Shown in pieces: positions 17,288-25,966 of a stretch of 64,000 nucleotides of DNA (position 1 is its first letter; each line of letters starts with the position of its first letter). The stretch spans positions 3,257,501 through 3,321,500 of the forward strand of contig NZ_CP142394.1 of assembly GCF_035930445.1 (NCBI RefSeq), given 5' to 3'. The position numbers and the translations under genes are program-made. Source of the stretch: Sphingopyxis chilensis. Lineage in GTDB: Bacteria; Pseudomonadota; Alphaproteobacteria; Sphingomonadales; Sphingomonadaceae. The notes beneath the pieces are model-generated. The model made no database searches and was not told where the DNA came from. It saw only the letters and a list, made by a program, of their open reading frames with translations.

Positions 17288-17859
17288 GCTTCCCCGCCTT
17301 CGGTCGTCAACAGGCGGGCGTCCACTCCCGCTTCGGCAAACGCCGCCTGCCATCGTTCGGCGGGCGGCGTTTCGAACAACAGGCCGTCGCTGCCGGGGGT
17401 GACGTGCCAACCATGGCGCACCAGCTCGCCCTCGAGCTGCCCCGGCGACCATCCCGCATAGCCGAGCGCCACCAGCCAGCGCGACGGGCCACGCCCTTCA
17501 CCGATCGCACGCAATATGTCGTGCGAACTCGATACCATCCAGCGATCGCCGACCTGCACCGCCTCCTGCCCGCCCCAGTCGCGGCTGTGAAGGACGAAGC
17601 CGCGCGACGGTTCGACGGGCCCGCCGAGGAAGACCGGCTGGTCGAGCGGCTCTTCATGGTCGATCTCGAGCTGGTCGAGCACCGCGCCGACGGTCATGCC
17701 GTTGATCGGCTCGCCGACGCCGATCCCCATCGCGCCGTCCTCGTCATGGCTGATCATCGCGATCACCGAATGCTCGAAACGGGGATCGCCGATCCCCGGC
17801 AGCGCCAGCAACAGCTGGCCGGTGAACCAGGTGGGGTCTGTGTCCATGGGCGTTACCAT
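17284..17859 (-). CDS. YqgE/AlgH family protein (UPF0301)
   Basis: 191 residues from ATG 17859; a second start at 17847 (MDTDPTWFTG) is possible, and AAGGGAG lies just before the first. The YqgE/AlgH hallmarks are present: LLLALPGIGDPRFEHSVIAM, DGAMGIGVGEPI, VFLGGPVEPSRGFVLH and the central GYAGWSPGQLE. The family is widespread and its biochemical role remains unclear, although AlgH was linked to alginate regulation in Pseudomonas. It is monocistronic here and convergent with the TPR-like gene. Confidence 0.9.
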   Translation of the reverse strand: MVTPMDTDPTWFTGQLLLALPGIGDPRFEHSVIAMISHDEDGAMGIGVGEPINGMTVGAVLDQLEIDHEEPLDQPVFLGGPVEPSRGFVLHSRDWGGQEAVQVGDRWMVSSSHDILRAIGEGRGPSRWLVALGYAGWSPGQLEGELVRHGWHVTPGSDGLLFETPPAERWQAAFAEAGVDARLLTTEGGEA

Positions 17860-17981
17860 GCTCCCTTGCGGCGATGCGGTCCAGCTTTTCGATCAAATCG
17901 CCGGCCGCGCTTGACTTGGTGACGGGCGCACCCGATGTCACCGCCACCAAAACTCCCCGTCAAAGCGAAAGGATGCCGACC

Positions 17982-18464
17982 ATGACGATCCAGACCGGAG
18001 ACAAGCTCCCCGACGCGACCTTCGTAAAGGTCACCGAAAACGGCCCCGAACAGGTCAACACCGCCGATTATTTCAAGGGCCGCAAGGTCGCGCTCTTCTC
18101 GGTGCCCGGCGCTTTCACGCCCACCTGCTCGGCCAAGCACCTGCCCGGCTTCGTCGACAAGGCCGATGAATTGAAAGCGAAAGGCGTCGACGAAATCGTC
18201 TGCACAGCGGTCAACGACGCCTTTGTCATGGGCGCGTGGAGCAAGAGCGCCGATGCCGGCAACAGCGTCACGATGCTCGCCGACGGTAATGGCGATTTCG
18301 CCGAAGCCGTGGGCCTGACCATGGACGGCAAGGCGTTCGGCATGGGCCAGCGCGGTCAGCGCTTCTCGATGATCGTCAACGACGGCGTCGTCGAACAGCT
18401 CAACGTCGAAGCCCCCGGCGAATTCAAGGTGTCGAGCGCCGACCATATGCTGGAGCAGCTCTGA
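17982..18464 (+). CDS. Peroxiredoxin, Prx5/AhpC-TSA family
   Basis: 160 residues from ATG 17982, preceded by AAAGGA at 8 nt. The peroxidatic cysteine is Cys49 in PGAFTPTCSAKHLPGF, the motif of the atypical Prx5 group. The protein reduces hydrogen peroxide and organic hydroperoxides in the cytoplasm, probably with glutathione/glutaredoxin or thioredoxin as the electron donor. Usual family length. A GC-rich hairpin (18471-18502) follows directly and could end the transcript. Confidence 0.93.
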   Translation: MTIQTGDKLPDATFVKVTENGPEQVNTADYFKGRKVALFSVPGAFTPTCSAKHLPGFVDKADELKAKGVDEIVCTAVNDAFVMGAWSKSADAGNSVTMLADGNGDFAEAVGLTMDGKAFGMGQRGQRFSMIVNDGVVEQLNVEAPGEFKVSSADHMLEQL

Positions 18465-18470
18465 AGATCG

Positions 18471-18502
18471 GGAGGGGTGGCGCGATGGCGCGCTGCCCCT
18501 CC
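18471..18502 (+). terminator. Hairpin downstream of the peroxiredoxin gene
   Basis: GGAGGGG (18471-18477) pairs with CCCCTCC (18496-18502), with an inner CGCG pairing. It starts 6 nt after the stop codon. Only a weak T-rich tail (ACTCTTCG) follows. Confidence 0.5.
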
Positions 18503-18557
18503 ACTCTTCGTCCCCGCGACTTGGTCCGGGGCCCGTTCAGCCAGCCTCGATCGATAG

Positions 18558-18578
18558 ATCCCGGATCAAGTCCGGGAT
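18558..18578. repeat. Palindromic repeat upstream of amn
   Basis: ATCCCGGA (18558-18565) and TCCGGGAT (18571-18578) form a perfect 8-bp stem around TCAAG, followed by GACG. This is a form of the dispersed alphaproteobacterial palindrome also represented elsewhere in the window. Confidence 0.7.
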
Positions 18579-18621
18579 GACGAGCGGGAGAGGCCGCGAC
18601 GGCGTCCACCCCCTTCCCTTT

Positions 18622-18631
18622 TGTCACAATT
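18622..18631 (-). promoter_or_regulatory. AATTGTGACA motif copy upstream of amn
   Basis: TGTCACAATT on the plus strand is an exact inverse copy of the motif found twice upstream of the TPR-like gene and upstream of the TonB receptor. It lies 19 nt before the amn start codon. Confidence 0.45.
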
Positions 18632-18649
18632 TCGTGCAACAGCGACGCG

Positions 18650-20131
18650 ATGACATCCAGCTCATCGCAAGAAACCACCGATCCCACCGCCCTCGTCGAA
18701 GGGATCATCGCCGAGCTTCAGGACAAGTTCCGCACCTCGGTTTCCAATCTCAAATCCGCCATCGCCGCCTATGTCCGCGACCGCACGCTGCCGCCGGCCA
18801 ACGCCGCGGCGAAGGGCCTGTTCGACTATCCGGCGATCCGCCTGACTACCACCGGCGAACAGCGCGAAGGGCAGAAGGGCCATAATCTCTCCTTCGGCCG
18901 CTTCGAACGCGCGGGCGTCTTCGAAACCACGGTCACGCGCCCCGACCTTTTCGCCGACTATCTGCGCGACCAGCTCATGCTCCTCGCGCGCCACTACGAC
19001 ATCACGCTCGAGGTGACGCGCACGGGACAGCAGATCCCCTTCCCCTATGTGCTCGACGCCAGCGACGGCTCGGACATGGGCGGGGTCACCCCGCTCGAAC
19101 TCGCGCGCCATTTCCCGACCACCGAGCTCGCCGACATCGGCGACGAACTCGCCGACGGCCTGTTCGGCGCCGACCCCACGGCGTCGCAGCCGCTCGCGCT
19201 GTTCGATGCGCTCCGCACCGATTTCAGCCTCGCGCGCCTCCGCCACTACACCGGCACCGCGCCCGAGCATTTTCAGCGCTATATCCTGTTCACCAACTAT
19301 CACCGTTATGTCGACGAATTCGTCGCCTGGGCGGGATCGCAGGTCGGGCAGGGCCGCTACACCGCGCTCGCGGGCGCGGCGGGCCTTTATGTCGACCAGC
19401 CGGGCGTCAACGCCAGCGCGCTTGTCGCCGACAGCGCGTGGCGGCGGCACCAGATGCCCGCCTATCATTTGATCGCGGAGGGCGGCGGCGGCATCACGCT
19501 CGTCAACATCGGCGTCGGCCCGTCGAACGCCAAGACGATCTGCGACCATCTGGCGGTGCTGCGGCCCGAGGCCTGGCTGATGATCGGCCACTGCGGCGGG
19601 TTGCGCCCGAGCCAGCGCATCGGCGACTATGTGCTCGCGCACGCATATCTCCGCGACGACCATATCCTCGACGCGGTCCTGCCGGTTGAAATTCCGATCC
19701 CGCCGATCGCCGAAGTGCAGGTCGCGCTGGCGACCGCCGCCGAATCGGTTTCGGGCACCAGCGGCGCCGACCTCAAGAAGCGCATGCGTACCGGCACCGT
19801 CGTCACCACCGACGACCGAAATTGGGAACTGCGCTACACCGACAGCGCGCTGCGCTTCTCGCAATCGCGCGCGATCGGCATCGATATGGAATCGGCGACG
19901 ATCGCCGCGCAGGGTTATCGCTTCCGCGTCCCCTATGGCACCCTGCTCTGCGTCAGCGACAAGCCGCTCCACGGCGAACTCAAGCTGCCCGGACAGGCGA
20001 ACCGCTTCTATGAAGAAGCGATCGCCGCGCATCTCCAGATCGGCATTCGCGCGTGCGAGACGATGCGCGACGAAGGCGCCAAGCTCCACAGCCGCAAATT
20101 GCGCGCGTTCAACGAACCGCCGTTCAGGTGA
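18650..20131 (+). CDS. amn: AMP nucleosidase
   Basis: 493 residues, matching the length of bacterial AMP nucleosidases, which split AMP into adenine and ribose 5-phosphate. The N-terminal part is the AMP-nucleosidase-specific domain (DYPAIRLTT, then YVLDASDGSDMGGVTPLELA). The C-terminal part is a nucleoside-phosphorylase fold with VNIGVGPSNAKTICDHLAVL, MIGHCGGLRPSQ, GIDMESATIAAQG and LCVSDKPLHGELK. No strong ribosome binding site precedes the start. The downstream SDR gene begins inside the stop codon (GTGA at 20128-20131), so the two are co-translated. Confidence 0.95.
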   Translation: MTSSSSQETTDPTALVEGIIAELQDKFRTSVSNLKSAIAAYVRDRTLPPANAAAKGLFDYPAIRLTTTGEQREGQKGHNLSFGRFERAGVFETTVTRPDLFADYLRDQLMLLARHYDITLEVTRTGQQIPFPYVLDASDGSDMGGVTPLELARHFPTTELADIGDELADGLFGADPTASQPLALFDALRTDFSLARLRHYTGTAPEHFQRYILFTNYHRYVDEFVAWAGSQVGQGRYTALAGAAGLYVDQPGVNASALVADSAWRRHQMPAYHLIAEGGGGITLVNIGVGPSNAKTICDHLAVLRPEAWLMIGHCGGLRPSQRIGDYVLAHAYLRDDHILDAVLPVEIPIPPIAEVQVALATAAESVSGTSGADLKKRMRTGTVVTTDDRNWELRYTDSALRFSQSRAIGIDMESATIAAQGYRFRVPYGTLLCVSDKPLHGELKLPGQANRFYEEAIAAHLQIGIRACETMRDEGAKLHSRKLRAFNEPPFR

Positions 20132-20901
20132 CACGCGCGCCCGATCGCTCGCGCTCGGTCGCCGGCCGCGTCGCGATCGTCACAGGCGCAGCGAGCGGCA
20201 TGGGCCGCGCGACCGCGCTGCTCCTTGCGAGCGAAGGCGCGAAGGTCGCGGTCACCGATCTCGACCTCGCCGCCTGCGAAGCGGTTGTGGCCGAAGCCGG
20301 CGCGGGCGCCCAGGCCTTCGCGCTCGACGTCACCGACGGCGACGCGATCAAGCGCGTCGTCGCCGATATCGCGGCAAGCTTCGGCGGCATCGACATCCTG
20401 ATCAACAATGCCGGAGTCTCGAGCTTTTGCCCGCTCGATGCCGAGGACGAATATGAAGCGATCTGGCACCGCGCGATCGCCGTGATGCTGACCGCGCATC
20501 AGCGCATGGTCCGCGCCGCGCTGCCCTGGCTTCGCCAGAGCGACGCCGCGCGCATCGTCAACATCGCCTCGACCGAAGGCCTTGGGGCGACGCCGGGCGA
20601 TACGCCTTATGTCGCCGCCAAGTCGGGCGTGGTCGGACTGACGCGCGGCCTCGCGGTCGATTTCGGCAAAGCGGGGATCACGGTCAACTGCATCTGCCCC
20701 GGCCCGATCCGCACCGGCATGACCGACAAGGTGCCCGATGAAGACAAAGCCGTCTTCGCGCGGCGCCGCACCGCACTCCGTCGCTATGGCGAGCCCGAGG
20801 AAGTCGCGCATGTGACGCTGAGTCTCGTGTTGCCGGCGGCGAGCTATATCACCGGAGCCGTGATCCCGGTCGATGGCGGGCTGATGGCGCGGAATGCGTG
20901 A
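20128..20901 (+). CDS. SDR family NAD(P)-dependent oxidoreductase
   Basis: 257 residues from a GTG start at 20128 that overlaps the amn stop by 4 nt. Classical short-chain dehydrogenase: cofactor motif GAASGMG, INNAG, catalytic Ser in IVNIASTEG, and YVAAKSG (Tyr and Lys). The C-terminus ITGAVIPVDGGLMARNA is typical. The acidic residue after the second strand (VTDLD) suggests NAD rather than NADP as cofactor (inference). The substrate is not evident, and coupling to AMP nucleosidase does not suggest one. Confidence 0.9.
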   Translation: MTRAPDRSRSVAGRVAIVTGAASGMGRATALLLASEGAKVAVTDLDLAACEAVVAEAGAGAQAFALDVTDGDAIKRVVADIAASFGGIDILINNAGVSSFCPLDAEDEYEAIWHRAIAVMLTAHQRMVRAALPWLRQSDAARIVNIASTEGLGATPGDTPYVAAKSGVVGLTRGLAVDFGKAGITVNCICPGPIRTGMTDKVPDEDKAVFARRRTALRRYGEPEEVAHVTLSLVLPAASYITGAVIPVDGGLMARNA

Positions 20902-20930
20902 ATGGCGGGCTTGAGGTGGTGAGCTGCCGG

Positions 20931-21021
20931 TCGTGCACCCCGGCGAAAGCCGGGGCCCAGTGCGGAAATATGCCAGGTTAGCGTAAGCTTTCTGGCCCCC
21001 GCCTTTCGCCGGGGCACATGA
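20931..21021. repeat. Inverted pair of palindromic repeats between convergent SDR genes
   Basis: Unit 1 (20931-20960) reads TCGTGCACCCCGGCGAAAGC and then CGGGGCCCAG. Unit 2 (20992-21021) is its near-exact reverse complement. Each unit is itself a hairpin (CCCCGGC and GCCGGGG around GAAA). It may serve as a bidirectional terminator between the two convergent genes. Confidence 0.8.
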
Positions 21022-21024
21022 CGG

Positions 21025-21828
21025 TCAAACGGCTTCGCTGGCCCGATAACGACCGGCCACATCGCGCCGCGACAACCCCGGTCCCATCGCGAGCCGCGCC
21101 GCCTGATAATCCCTCCACTGGCTTTCGTCGGCGAGCGGCGGGATCGTCACCTCCTCGCCGCGGTCGAGCCCGAGCAGGGCCGCGTCGACAAGGTCGCCCG
21201 CGTCCATCACCATCTCGGCGGGGAAGGCGTCGATGTCCTTGCCCGAACGTTCCCAGATTTCGGTACGCGTCGCGCCGGGCAGCACCGCCTGTACGACAAC
21301 GCCCTGTTCGCGGACGCTGTTCGCGATCGCGAGGCTGAGGTTCAGCAGGAATGCCTTCGATCCGCTGTACACGCCTTCGTACATCTCGGGAGCAAGCGCG
21401 AGGACCGAGGCGATATTGACGATCGCGCCCTTGCCGCGCGCGCCGAACGCCTTGCCCGCGGCGATCGCGAGCCGCGCCGCGGCGGTGATGTTGAGCGCGA
21501 TGATGCGCTCGATGTCGGCGGCGCTATTCTCCAGCGTGCCGCCGTTCAGCGACATGCCGGCATTATTGACGAACAATGTGATGCTCGCGTCGTCCGCCAA
21601 CCGCTGTTCGATGCGGCTAACGTCGTCGCTATTGGTCAGATCGGCGGCGATCACATCGACCGTCACGCCGGCATCGGCGCGCAGCTTCGCGGCGAGTTCC
21701 TCCATCTGCGCACCGTTGCGTGCGACGAGGATCAGGTCGTGGCCGCGCTTGGCGAGGCGGTCGGCATAGACGGCGCCAAGGCCGGTCGAAGCGCCGGTGA
21801 TGAGGGCCGTTCCAGTGGGGATAGTCAT
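21025..21828 (-). CDS. SDR family oxidoreductase, HxlR-regulated
   Basis: 267 residues starting at ATG 21828, with AAGGAG upstream. Signatures: ALITGASTGLGAVYADRLAK, FVNNAGMSLNGG, IVNIASVLALAPEM, and the active-site pair in YSGSKAFLLN. The positively charged VARN after the second strand suggests NADP use. It belongs to the broad group of short-chain dehydrogenases acting on aldehydes or ketones. It is transcribed divergently from an HxlR regulator 64 nt away, so it is probably the target of that regulator, responding to reactive electrophiles or quinones (inference). Confidence 0.88.
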   Translation of the reverse strand: MTIPTGTALITGASTGLGAVYADRLAKRGHDLILVARNGAQMEELAAKLRADAGVTVDVIAADLTNSDDVSRIEQRLADDASITLFVNNAGMSLNGGTLENSAADIERIIALNITAAARLAIAAGKAFGARGKGAIVNIASVLALAPEMYEGVYSGSKAFLLNLSLAIANSVREQGVVVQAVLPGATRTEIWERSGKDIDAFPAEMVMDAGDLVDAALLGLDRGEEVTIPPLADESQWRDYQAARLAMGPGLSRRDVAGRYRASEAV

Positions 21829-21877
21829 CTTACATGCTCCTTGCAGGCGGCCCGGGAACGGGTCACTTGCAAAATGA

Positions 21878-21886
21878 TAGTTACTA
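21878..21886. promoter_or_regulatory. Candidate HxlR operator between the SDR and hxlR genes
   Basis: TAGTTACTA is a perfect 4-1-4 inverted repeat in the 64-nt divergent gap, 6 nt before the HxlR start codon. Its position would let one regulator control both directions. Confidence 0.4.
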
Positions 21887-21892
21887 CCTCAT

Positions 21893-22339
21893 ATGACTTC
21901 AATGACCGACGAAAAAGAAATCTTGGGCACCTGCCCCGTCGACCGCGGGCTGATGCGCGTCGGCGACCGCTGGAGCATGCTGATTTTGCGCGATATCGAG
22001 CGCGGACTGACGCGTTACGAGCAGCTCCGCACCAGCCTGAGCATCGCGCCGAATATATTGTCGCGGCGCCTAGCCGCGCTCGCCGATGCGGGCCTGATCG
22101 AGAAAAGCCGCTACAGCCAGCGCCCGCCGCGCGACGAATATCTGCTCACCGACGCGGGGCGCGATTTCCTGCCGATCCTGCTGGCGATCGGCGCATGGGG
22201 GCGCAAATATAATGGCGCGGGCGCGCTCAGCCGCCACCTCGACGCCGCGACGGGCAAGGTGGTTCGGCCGGTGGTGGTCGATGCCAACACCGGCGCCCCG
22301 ATCGGTTCGCGCCCGCTGCGTTTCGAACTGCCGGAGTAG
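21893..22339 (+). CDS. HxlR family winged-helix transcriptional regulator
   Basis: 148 residues; ATG at 21902 (MTDEKE) is an alternative start. The protein shows the HxlR pattern: ILGTCPVDRGLMRVGDRWSM with an N-terminal Cys, ILRDIERGLTRYEQL, LSRRLAALADAGLIEK as the recognition helix and wing, and YLLTDAGRDFLPIL. Members often sense electrophiles through that Cys. Divergent orientation from the SDR gene suggests local regulation. The C-terminal 35 residues extend beyond the usual HxlR core. Confidence 0.92.
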   Translation: MTSMTDEKEILGTCPVDRGLMRVGDRWSMLILRDIERGLTRYEQLRTSLSIAPNILSRRLAALADAGLIEKSRYSQRPPRDEYLLTDAGRDFLPILLAIGAWGRKYNGAGALSRHLDAATGKVVRPVVVDANTGAPIGSRPLRFELPE

Positions 22340-22828
22340 CTACTTGTACATGCCCTCGCGCAGGTTGATCCCATACTCGGTCCACGCCTTCAGCGCGCAG
22401 AGCATCTGCGACCAGCCCTGGCAATTGCCGTAGGAGGCACTGAGCGCGCCCTGATTCTCGCGCCAGCCTTCCTCGGCGATCTCGATCAGCGTGCGACCGT
22501 CGTCCAATCCCTTGAAAGTCATCGTCACGCGCGTGCGATAGTCGGCATCCTTCGGCTCGCTGCCCTCGACATTATGTGCCTCACCCTCGCTTGCCTGCCA
22601 TTCGAGCACGATCTTCTCGTCCGCGACGACCTCGATCACATAGACGGGGAAGGCGCCTGGGAAATCGTGGAAATCCCACTCGACCGTTGCGCCAGTCTCG
22701 AGCCGCCCCTTGGCGCCACCCGTCGTGAAGTAATTCGACAGTTTCGCGGGGTCGGCGACCGCCTCGAAAACCTCATGCACCGGCTTCGCGATCCGCGCCG
22801 CGACCCTGAATTTCAGTTCCATATCCAC
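22340..22828 (-). CDS. SRPBCC domain protein (AHSA1/START-like)
   Basis: 162 residues of the Bet v1-like SRPBCC fold: FRVAARIAKPVHEVFEAVAD, the GATVEWDFHDFPG loop, EWQASEG, and VTMTFKGLDDGRTLIEIAEEGW. Such AHSA1-like proteins are very often encoded next to an ArsR repressor, as here, and may bind hydrophobic ligands or protect proteins; the exact role is unknown. The gene runs divergently from arsR, with 42 nt between start codons, and a palindrome in that gap overlaps the arsR start. Confidence 0.88.
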   Translation of the reverse strand: MDMELKFRVAARIAKPVHEVFEAVADPAKLSNYFTTGGAKGRLETGATVEWDFHDFPGAFPVYVIEVVADEKIVLEWQASEGEAHNVEGSEPKDADYRTRVTMTFKGLDDGRTLIEIAEEGWRENQGALSASYGNCQGWSQMLCALKAWTEYGINLREGMYK

Positions 22829-22852
22829 TCTCCGCTTGAGTCGCCTTTCATT

Positions 22853-22872
22853 ATGTTATATTTCTATAACAT
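22853..22872. promoter_or_regulatory. ArsR operator palindrome
   Basis: ATGTTATA (22853-22860) and TATAACAT (22865-22872) are perfect inverted copies around TTTC. The right arm contains the first two bases of the arsR start codon (22871). It lies in the divergent gap, so repressor binding there would block both genes. Confidence 0.65.
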
Positions 22873-23197
22873 GTCAATTCACGACCAGTTCGACACAACC
22901 TTCAAGGCGCTCGCCTCGCCCGTCCGGCGTCAGATTCTCGACGATCTGAAGGACCAGCCGCTGACCACGGGTGCGCTGTGCCGCCATTTCGCCGACATCG
23001 ACCGCTGCACGGTGATGCAGCATCTGAAAGTGCTGGAGGAGGCCGGCCTCGTCATCGCCGAACGCCGCGGCCGCGAGCGCTGGAACCATCTCAACGCGAT
23101 GCCGATCCAGGACATCCACGACCGCTGGATCGGCCCGCACGCCGCGGCGGCGACGGCGCAGCTCGCGCGCTTCAAACAGTCGGTCGAGGCACAATGA
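22871..23197 (+). CDS. ArsR family winged-helix repressor
   Basis: 108 residues from ATG 22871. The HTH core is typical of ArsR proteins paired with SRPBCC genes: FKALASPVRRQILDDLKDQP, LCRHFADIDRCTVMQHLKVL, EEAGLVIAERRGRERWNHLN. It lacks the ELCVCDL metal-binding motif, so it is probably not a metal sensor; Cys35 and Cys43 may matter. The operator palindrome at 22853-22872 overlaps its own start and faces the SRPBCC gene, suggesting autoregulation and joint control. Confidence 0.92.
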   Translation: MSIHDQFDTTFKALASPVRRQILDDLKDQPLTTGALCRHFADIDRCTVMQHLKVLEEAGLVIAERRGRERWNHLNAMPIQDIHDRWIGPHAAAATAQLARFKQSVEAQ

Positions 23198-23203
23198 AAA
23201 AGA

Positions 23204-23228
23204 CCGGGGCGTCGCCACCCCGGCCTTT
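23204..23228. terminator. Bidirectional terminator between arsR and the M2 peptidase
   Basis: CCGGGG (23204-23209) pairs with CCCCGG (23218-23223). On the plus strand CCTTTCTG follows; on the minus strand TCTTTTTC follows. It sits between two convergent genes and can end both. Confidence 0.6.
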
Positions 23229-23252
23229 CTGCTTTCTGCTGCTACGCCCGGC

Positions 23253-25094
23253 TTACCAGCCCTGCGGCTTGCCCTTGTTCTGCGCGTCGAGCCACGTCTT
23301 CAGCGGCGCGAAATAATCGGCCATTGCCTTGCCCGACATCTCGCGGCTGCCGGTGAAGGCCTGCAGCGCGTCGGGCCAAGGCTTCGACGCGCCCATTTCG
23401 AGCATCGCATTGAGCTTCGCGCCGACCTCCTTGTTGCCATAGAAGGAACAGCGGTGGAGCGGCCCCTTCCACCCGGCCTGCTTGCACGCCGCCTGATAGA
23501 ATTGGAACTGCAGAACGCGCGCGAGGAAATAGCGCGTGTAGGGCGTGTTGCCGGGGATGTGGAACTTCGCGCCCGCGTCGAACGCGTTCGCGGGTCGCTC
23601 GCCCGGCGGGACGATGCCCTGATATTGGGTCCGCATTTCGGTCCATTTTTTGTTGTAATCGACGGGCTGGATCGAACCGTCGAAGACGCCCCAGCGCCAG
23701 CGATCGATGAGCAGGCCGAAGGGCAGGAAGGCGACCTTGTCCATCGCCTGCCGCAAGAGCAGCCCGATGTCCTTGTCGGCGCTCGGCACCTTCGCCTTGT
23801 CGAGCAGGCCGATGTCGACGAGATATTGCGGGGTGATCGACAGCGCGACGAAATCGCCGATCGCCTCGTGGAAGCCGTCGTTCGCGCCGTTGAGATAGAG
23901 GAACGGTTGCTTGTTATAGGCGCGCTGGTAATAATTGTGGCCGAGCTCGTGGTGGATCGTGATGAAATCGTCGGCGTTCACCTTGATGCACATCTTGATG
24001 CGGATATCGTCCTTGTTATCGATATCCCATGCCGAGGCGTGGCAGACGACTTCGCGGTCGGCGGGTTTCAGGAACTGGCTGCGCTTCCAGAAGGTGTCGG
24101 GCAGCGGCGCCATGCCCAGCGACGAATAGAAATTCTCGCCCGCCTTGACCATGTCGAGCGGGGCCTTGCCCTGCGCGGTGAGCAGGTCGCCGATGTCATA
24201 GCCGAGGTCGCCGGTCCCTGCGGGCGCGACGAGCGGGTAGATATTGCCCCATTCCTGCGCCCACATATTGCCGAGCAGGTCGGCGCGGATCGGGCCGGTC
24301 TTGGGCTGCACCGCATCGCCATATTTTTCGTTGAGTTTCCAGCGGACATAGGTGTGGAGCGCCACATAGAGCGGCTTCATGTCCTGCCAGATCTTTTCGG
24401 TCAGCTTGGCGAATTCCTCGGGCGGCATGTCGTAACCCGAGCGCCACATCGCGCCGGTGTCGGCGAAGCCCAGCTCCTTCGCGCCTTCGTTCGCGATGCC
24501 GACCATCTTGGCATAGTCGTCCTTCATCGGCGCGCCGACCTTGTCGTGCCAGCTCGTCCACATTTCGGCGAACTGCGCGGGCGTATTCTGAAGGTTGCCC
24601 ATCTCGGCCTCGATGTCCGATCCCGAGATTTCCTTGCCGTTCAGCGTGCCCCGGCCTTTGCCGTATTGCGACTGCAGGTCGGTCGCGATCGTGTTGAGCT
24701 CGGTCGCGGCGCCCGGCGTCGTCGGTGCGGGCAACACGATGCCGGTGCGCAAAATGTCGAGCTTGCGCTTGGTGTCGGCGCTGAGCCCCGCGACGTCCTT
24801 ATATTTCGCGGCTTCGAGCGCATATTTGACCGACTTTTCGGTGCCGACCGCGTTGATCCGCGCGGCCATCGCGTCGGTATCCTCGGTAATATAGGTCGAA
24901 TTGACCCAGTTCACCTGGCTTGCCTCGACCGTATAGTCGAACAGGTCCTTCTCGACCCCGGCGATGAACGCATCGGCGTCGGCGGCAGTGGGGGGGGCGG
25001 CAGTGGGGGCGGCGGCCGGGGCGGTTTGCGCAAAGGCGGGGGTCGCCACCGCGAGCGACAGGGCAAGCGACAGCGTCGAAATCATGGCTTTCAT
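23253..25094 (-). CDS. M2 family metallopeptidase (peptidyl-dipeptidase, ACE-like)
   Basis: 613 residues with a signal peptide (MKAMISTLSLALSLAVATPA, then FAQ) and an Ala/Pro-rich linker to about residue 38. The zinc site is HHELGHNYYQ followed by the third ligand in FHEAIGDFVALS, the arrangement of angiotensin-converting-enzyme-type peptidases. Family members remove dipeptides from peptide C-termini; this one would act in the periplasm. Length matches bacterial M2 enzymes. It is monocistronic, convergent with arsR, with a terminator between. Confidence 0.95.
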   Translation of the reverse strand: MKAMISTLSLALSLAVATPAFAQTAPAAAPTAAPPTAADADAFIAGVEKDLFDYTVEASQVNWVNSTYITEDTDAMAARINAVGTEKSVKYALEAAKYKDVAGLSADTKRKLDILRTGIVLPAPTTPGAATELNTIATDLQSQYGKGRGTLNGKEISGSDIEAEMGNLQNTPAQFAEMWTSWHDKVGAPMKDDYAKMVGIANEGAKELGFADTGAMWRSGYDMPPEEFAKLTEKIWQDMKPLYVALHTYVRWKLNEKYGDAVQPKTGPIRADLLGNMWAQEWGNIYPLVAPAGTGDLGYDIGDLLTAQGKAPLDMVKAGENFYSSLGMAPLPDTFWKRSQFLKPADREVVCHASAWDIDNKDDIRIKMCIKVNADDFITIHHELGHNYYQRAYNKQPFLYLNGANDGFHEAIGDFVALSITPQYLVDIGLLDKAKVPSADKDIGLLLRQAMDKVAFLPFGLLIDRWRWGVFDGSIQPVDYNKKWTEMRTQYQGIVPPGERPANAFDAGAKFHIPGNTPYTRYFLARVLQFQFYQAACKQAGWKGPLHRCSFYGNKEVGAKLNAMLEMGASKPWPDALQAFTGSREMSGKAMADYFAPLKTWLDAQNKGKPQGW

Positions 25095-25169
25095 GGGTGC
25101 GTCCTCTGGATTGTTCTGACAGCGCTCTCTGGCGCGATGCGGGCAGCTTGGCGCGCGTCGGGCGCAGGG

Positions 25170-25922
25170 TCAAGCCGTCAGGAAAGCCGCGATCGCCTCG
25201 CCCAGCGCGGGCTCGGTCACGCTCGACATATGCGTCCCCGGAATTGTCGCGAGCCGCGCGTCGGGCAGCACCGCGACCAGTTCTTCGGCCGAACCATTGT
25301 CCCGGTCCTGCTCGCCGCTGACGACAAGCGTCGGCATCGTCAGCGCCGCGAGCATGTCGGGGGTCGTGTCGGTGAAACTGTCGAGCAGGTGCCCCGCCGC
25401 GATGCGATCGACCTTCATCGTTTTCATGAACTGGATCGACAGCCAGGTATCGTCGCCGCGCTTCGCGCTTTCATATTCGGCGATCACGCGCTTGAAGAAG
25501 CGACCGCGCCGCTGCCAGCCCGCCAGCCCCGCGAGCCCCATCCCGCCGAGGATCAGCCCGCGCGGCCTCATCCCCGCAACGACCGCGCGCGCGCTCGTCC
25601 GTGCCCCGAGCGAGAAGCCGCCAAGGTCGAAATCGCCAAGGCCAAGATGCGCGACCAGATCTTCCAGATCATGCACCAGCACGTCGGGTGGATAAAATTC
25701 CTCCTCGTGCGGCGCATCGCTCGACCCATGGACGCGCAGGTCGGGCATGATCACGCGATAGCCTTCGGCGGCGACGCGCGCCGCGGTGCCGAACTTGATC
25801 CAGTTGACCTCGGCGTTCGAGAAGAGCCCGTGGAGCAGGATGATGGGTGCGCCGTCGCCGGTCTCGCGCCACGCCAGCCGCACGCCGTCGCGCGCTTCGA
25901 AAAATCGGGGTTCGCTCGTCAT
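25170..25922 (-). CDS. Alpha/beta hydrolase
   Basis: 250 residues from ATG 25922 (MTSEPRFFEARDGVRLAW). The fold signatures are IILLHGLFSNAEVNW (oxyanion region), DLRVHGSSDAP, the nucleophile elbow GGFSLGARTSARAV with Ser as nucleophile, LVVSGEQDRDNG for the acid residue and IPGTHMSSV for the catalytic His. No signal peptide, so it is cytoplasmic. Esterase or hydrolase of unknown substrate. It follows the isomerase gene on the same strand after 44 nt, so the two may share a transcript. Confidence 0.88.
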   Translation of the reverse strand: MTSEPRFFEARDGVRLAWRETGDGAPIILLHGLFSNAEVNWIKFGTAARVAAEGYRVIMPDLRVHGSSDAPHEEEFYPPDVLVHDLEDLVAHLGLGDFDLGGFSLGARTSARAVVAGMRPRGLILGGMGLAGLAGWQRRGRFFKRVIAEYESAKRGDDTWLSIQFMKTMKVDRIAAGHLLDSFTDTTPDMLAALTMPTLVVSGEQDRDNGSAEELVAVLPDARLATIPGTHMSSVTEPALGEAIAAFLTA

Positions 25923-25966
25923 GCGCCGCGCTATGCCCGCTTCGCGCCCGGTTCGGCAAGCACCGA

